A stretch of DNA of 64,000 nt, from positions 19,160,001 through 19,224,000 of the forward strand of contig CM060733.1 in the NCBI GenBank assembly GCA_030704615.1, in the 5' to 3' direction. Every line of letters starts with the position of its first letter. Within the stretch, counting starts at the first letter, position 1. This document shows positions 61,701-64,000 of this stretch, one piece after another. The notes beneath the pieces are model-generated. The model did not search any database and was not told the origin of the DNA. It saw only the letters and a list, made by a program, of their open reading frames with translations. Both the position numbers and the translations under genes were made by a program. The stretch is from Takakia lepidozioides (taxonomy: Eukaryota; Streptophyta; Takakiopsida; Takakiales; Takakiaceae).

Positions 61701-62417
61701 CCTCACCTGGCGAGTCCATTGTTAACAGTGGCTCCGCCTTGTCATCAGACACCAGCACCGCCGCAGCGCCTGCGTTCTGGGCGTTCCAGACCTTCAATGC
61801 AAAATAGCATTCTGCAAGGAACCAACCCCAACATTTAGTGCTTTTAGTGGCAACCAGATTGATCCTAGCCATGAATGGTGAAAGGCTGGCTTCCACACTG
61901 ATATGTGAGGCACCTGATCACATCCCACACGGAACACACATTGCCGGAGTGATATAAATTTGAAGCACAACATTAAGTTTGCTGTCATGGAAGCCAGTCG
62001 CATCTCCTAGCTGACAGTATTCAATTACCACGCATACTCAAAAGTAAACTCTCTCATAGAAGCCGCATGCGAACTCTTTTGAAGGACAATACCTCCGCGA
62101 TCAAGAAGAGCAAACACTGGACGCCCGCCCCCAGAAGACAGCCCGAATGAGGTATTAGATGAGCTGAACGCCTCACATCCAGTCGCCCCTTGTTTTGGGT
62201 ACACGACAGTCCCGGCCAAGGTGCCCCCATACTGAGGAATGCCAAAGTTGCCAATGGCACAGTCGTGTGTACCCTTCAATGAATCCGGTGAGGTCACAGT
62301 CAAGCTGTTCTTTTCTACTACAAAGCGGCCCCATGCTGGCACTGCCATTGCCATAAGCAGCATTATAATTTCCAGCCCTGTTCTCCATAGATTGGAACAC
62401 TGCCACTTGACCATCAT
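55763..62417 (-). CDS. VSR: Vacuolar sorting receptor (BP80/VSR family)
   Basis: Twelve exons (62417-62093, 61811-61122, 60817-60729, 59915-59846, 59333-59250, 58040-57964, 57655-57574, 57246-57164, 57032-56966, 56561-56433, 56246-56137, 55858-55763) join in phase to 633 residues, the usual VSR length. It is a type I membrane receptor that carries NPIR-type cargo from the Golgi to vacuoles. Visible parts are a signal peptide ([14 protein letters not shown]), a protease-associated domain ([20 protein letters not shown]), the central VSR region ([20 protein letters not shown]), EGF-like repeats ([25 protein letters not shown], and calcium-binding [11 protein letters not shown]), one membrane span ([20 protein letters not shown]), and a tail with the YMPL sorting signal ([12 protein letters not shown]). 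Introns 2, 3 and 5 hold LINE and SINE-like pieces. Confidence 0.97.
58546..58790 (-). mobile_element. LINE family B fragment, reverse orientation
   Basis: On the minus strand it encodes [20 protein letters not shown] and [15 protein letters not shown], matching the C-terminal part of the LINE at 20128-23454. It lacks the family 3' end, so it is a truncated internal piece in intron 5 of the vacuolar sorting receptor. The flanking 58,790-59,240 may hold further transposon debris, as suggested by a long minus-strand open frame there. Confidence 0.8.
60368..60535 (-). repeat. tRNA-derived SINE-like element, copy 2
   Basis: Read on the minus strand, CAGTGGTTGGCAC resembles a Pol III A box and tRNA D-arm. 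About 35 bases later, GGGTTCAAATCC is a near-perfect B box. The element ends in an A-rich tail (about 60,370-60,380). Total length is about 165 bp, as for plant SINEs. It lies in intron 3 of the vacuolar sorting receptor. It is not a functional tRNA: no clear cloverleaf acceptor stem was found. Confidence 0.5.
60930..61035 (+). mobile_element. Two short LINE family B 3' ends in tandem
   Basis: ATGGCCACAAGGCTACGGCA...GAGTACAT at 60930-60968 and GGCACGGGGTCAATGGCCACA...GAGTACAT near 60982-61035 are both copies of the family 3' end; the second lacks nine internal bases. The pair is flanked by TCTCTCC at 60923-60929 and 61036-61042, and it abuts a CT microsatellite (60911-60922). It lies in intron 2 of the vacuolar sorting receptor. 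Confidence 0.8.
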
Positions 62418-63536
62418 GGCCCTCCTGCAAGCCCCTGGGATCGTGAACGCTGATCAATGGCAACTAACGCTCCAACCCTTGTCACGAACCTGTATTCAAC
62501 AGCCCAGCCAGATGCAACCTTCAAAAGCGCTGAAATCCTCTGGCTTTCGGTTGCTTTTCCAATGCTTCCCAACTTCAACCTTTCTGCGGTGCTGTCTTCA
62601 GTTCTGCTTGCATTTGGTCTCGTCCAATCCAAGTGCACGTGCTAATCACAGTGACACTCGCACTTTGCGGAGCCCCAATGGAAAAGTTGGTTTTTTAGGA
62701 ATGAACTTGCTGCAGCTATTCAATGCCCACCATCGTGAACACGAACCCAGCACTGCACCATCCTCAACTCGTATGTGAGCCAACCTGTGTAATGTAGATT
62801 TTGTAGTGAGGTGCTGAGCCACTTTTAGGGAGCTTGTAGCTTCAACGTAAATCTCATTAGGAAGAAATCACCAGTTTCGTTTGGCTCCATTTGAAATGAG
62901 GAACCGGCTAATTTTTCACGAAACCGTAACTGGTCCATCCTAACTGCCATTCGATGCAGCACAAAGATCCAAAATGCTTCTCCACTGACAAGCTTTTGAG
63001 CGAATCGTAGTAATCTAGCCTACAAGGTCATGGCGTCATGCCTGAGTGACTAGTTGTCACTATCAATACGGTTTTAGTAGATTCATTGTGGAATCAAACG
63101 GAGCGTGACGTGTCTAGTAGCTTTTTAGTGTGAAGGGGAAGTGACACTTGCTAGAGCTGAGGGTTTTGGGGTTGTTTTTCGAGGAGAGGGAATTACAGGT
63201 AGAGAGGAAAAGACAAAAGTAGGGCTATTGGAGACTTAGGGGAAGAATAAGAAAGAAAGACTGAAGCTTAAGATCTCAAGGAATCGAGTGAGTGTACGTA
63301 AGAGCTTTCAAAGCAGAACCCATCATTGGGCCACAACTCTGTGCTGAGCTCCAGGTGTTGCTGCGTGTGAACTTTTTTTGAAAGACTCCTCCCCTTCTCA
63401 AGTGGGTGTCATCTCTCTCCTTCCTCCACGCGAAGGGCTTGGTCTAGGGATCAGGAGGTGGAGGCAGAGGTGTAAAGTGTAAAATTGGTTAGGGCTGAAG
63501 GCAAGTCCTTTTGCCCTTTTGTCTCCTTGGATCAAT
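62418..63536. promoter_or_regulatory. Divergent intergenic region between VSR and NAGK
   Basis: About 1.1 kb separates the two start codons, so it must carry both promoters and 5' UTRs. No TATA box, repeat or further exon was identified with confidence. Plus-strand frames near 62,240-62,780 mirror the VSR first exon and are not genes. Confidence 0.4.
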
Positions 63537-64000
63537 ATGGCCCTTCTTAGGCCCGCACAAGCACTAGTCAAAGATCAAGGAGGACTATGCCCTTCCACTT
63601 TCAAACCCGCTGCGCTCTCCCCGTTTGAATTGCCATCGCAACGACCGCGTGTCACAGTTCCACACCGCAGGTGCTGGGGGGATTTATGCAGAGCTCAGGC
63701 AGTGGCAGCCCAAACTACTGCTAAGACTGGGCATTACAGTGGAAAAGAAAGAGTTGATGTCCTAGCAGAGGCGCTACCTTTTATCCAGCGATTCCAGAAT
63801 AAGACCGTAGTGGTGAAGTATGGAGGAGCAGCTATGAAGGATGCGTCTCTCAAGGAAGGAGTGATCAAAGACCTGGTGCTTCTTTCGTGCGTGGGTTTGC
63901 GCCCCGTGCTTGTCCATGGTGGAGGACCTGAGATCAACCTGTGGCTTACCAAGCTTGGCATCGAGCCTCGTTTCAAGAATGGGCTGCGCGTCACCGACGA
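63537..64000 (+). CDS. NAGK: N-acetylglutamate kinase, 5' part (runs off window)
   Basis: From the ATG at 63537 one frame is open to the end of the window (154 codons), so the gene is cut by the window edge. The first 75 or so residues are Arg/Pro/Ala-rich and look like a chloroplast transit peptide. The kinase then begins with [20 protein letters not shown], followed by the nucleotide-binding [10 protein letters not shown] and the glycine-rich [11 protein letters not shown], both diagnostic of NAGK. Near the edge, [15 protein letters not shown] matches the acetylglutamate-binding region. NAGK catalyses the second step of arginine synthesis in the plastid, and in plants it is regulated by PII and arginine. 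No intron was seen in the visible part. Confidence 0.93.
   Translation, partial: MALLRPAQALVKDQGGLCPSTFKPAALSPFELPSQRPRVTVPHRRCWGDLCRAQAVAAQTTAKTGHYSGKERVDVLAEALPFIQRFQNKTVVVKYGGAAMKDASLKEGVIKDLVLLSCVGLRPVLVHGGGPEINLWLTKLGIEPRFKNGLRVTD

Noticed and set aside
62239-62778. Plus-strand frame of 179 codons
   Set aside because: It partly mirrors the first VSR exon and then has low-complexity composition; no motif was seen.

Overview
This is a nuclear window from a plant-lineage (green) eukaryote. The genes carry GT-AG introns. Several have plastid or plant hallmarks: a vacuolar sorting receptor, a nuclear Ycf20-type protein, N-acetylglutamate kinase with a transit-peptide-like N-terminus, and an intronless 6-phosphogluconate dehydrogenase. 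Two others are orthologues of cilium or centriole proteins (DLEC1/CFAP81 and CCDC13). That combination points to a streptophyte with motile cells, such as a flagellated streptophyte alga of the Mesostigma type or a bryophyte-grade plant. The species is inference, not proven. All family calls rest on residue patterns recalled from known proteins; no search was run.

Layout. At 1-0.76 kb lies the 3' end of a LINE. At 1.4-14.3 kb (-) is a long MSP/ASH-domain gene of the DLEC1/CFAP81 type whose C-terminal exons lie beyond the window. At 15.8-16.6 kb (-) is a nuclear Ycf20-like gene, divergent from an RRN7/TAF1B-like Pol I initiation factor gene at 17.0-24.1 kb (+). The last intron of that gene is filled by nested LINE copies. 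At 26.1-29.6 kb (-) is a complete calcineurin-B-like EF-hand gene. At 30-31.3 kb are tandem and segmental repeats, followed at 31.8-33.8 kb (+) by a coiled-coil gene of unknown function. ATP10 (mitochondrial ATP synthase assembly) is at 35.2-36.0 kb (+). A dense cluster of CTGGTA/TACCAG motifs at 37.3-37.9 kb precedes a complete 20S proteasome beta-5 gene at 38.2-41.1 kb (+). Then come 6-phosphogluconate dehydrogenase at 42.7-44.2 kb (+), a CCDC13-type gene at 46.8-52.4 kb (-), a repeat-rich stretch, a complete 12-exon vacuolar sorting receptor at 55.8-62.4 kb (-), and the 5' end of N-acetylglutamate kinase at 63.5 kb (+).

The genes are unrelated housekeeping and ciliary genes with no operon-like logic. 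The connecting thread is a LINE family. At least seven fragments lie in introns or intergenic DNA, and their target-site duplications start with TCT in pyrimidine-rich DNA. One copy landed inside the polypyrimidine tract of a 3' splice site. Exon borders were placed by eye and checked by reading-frame phase; most internal junctions are phase-consistent, and unresolved intervals are stated.
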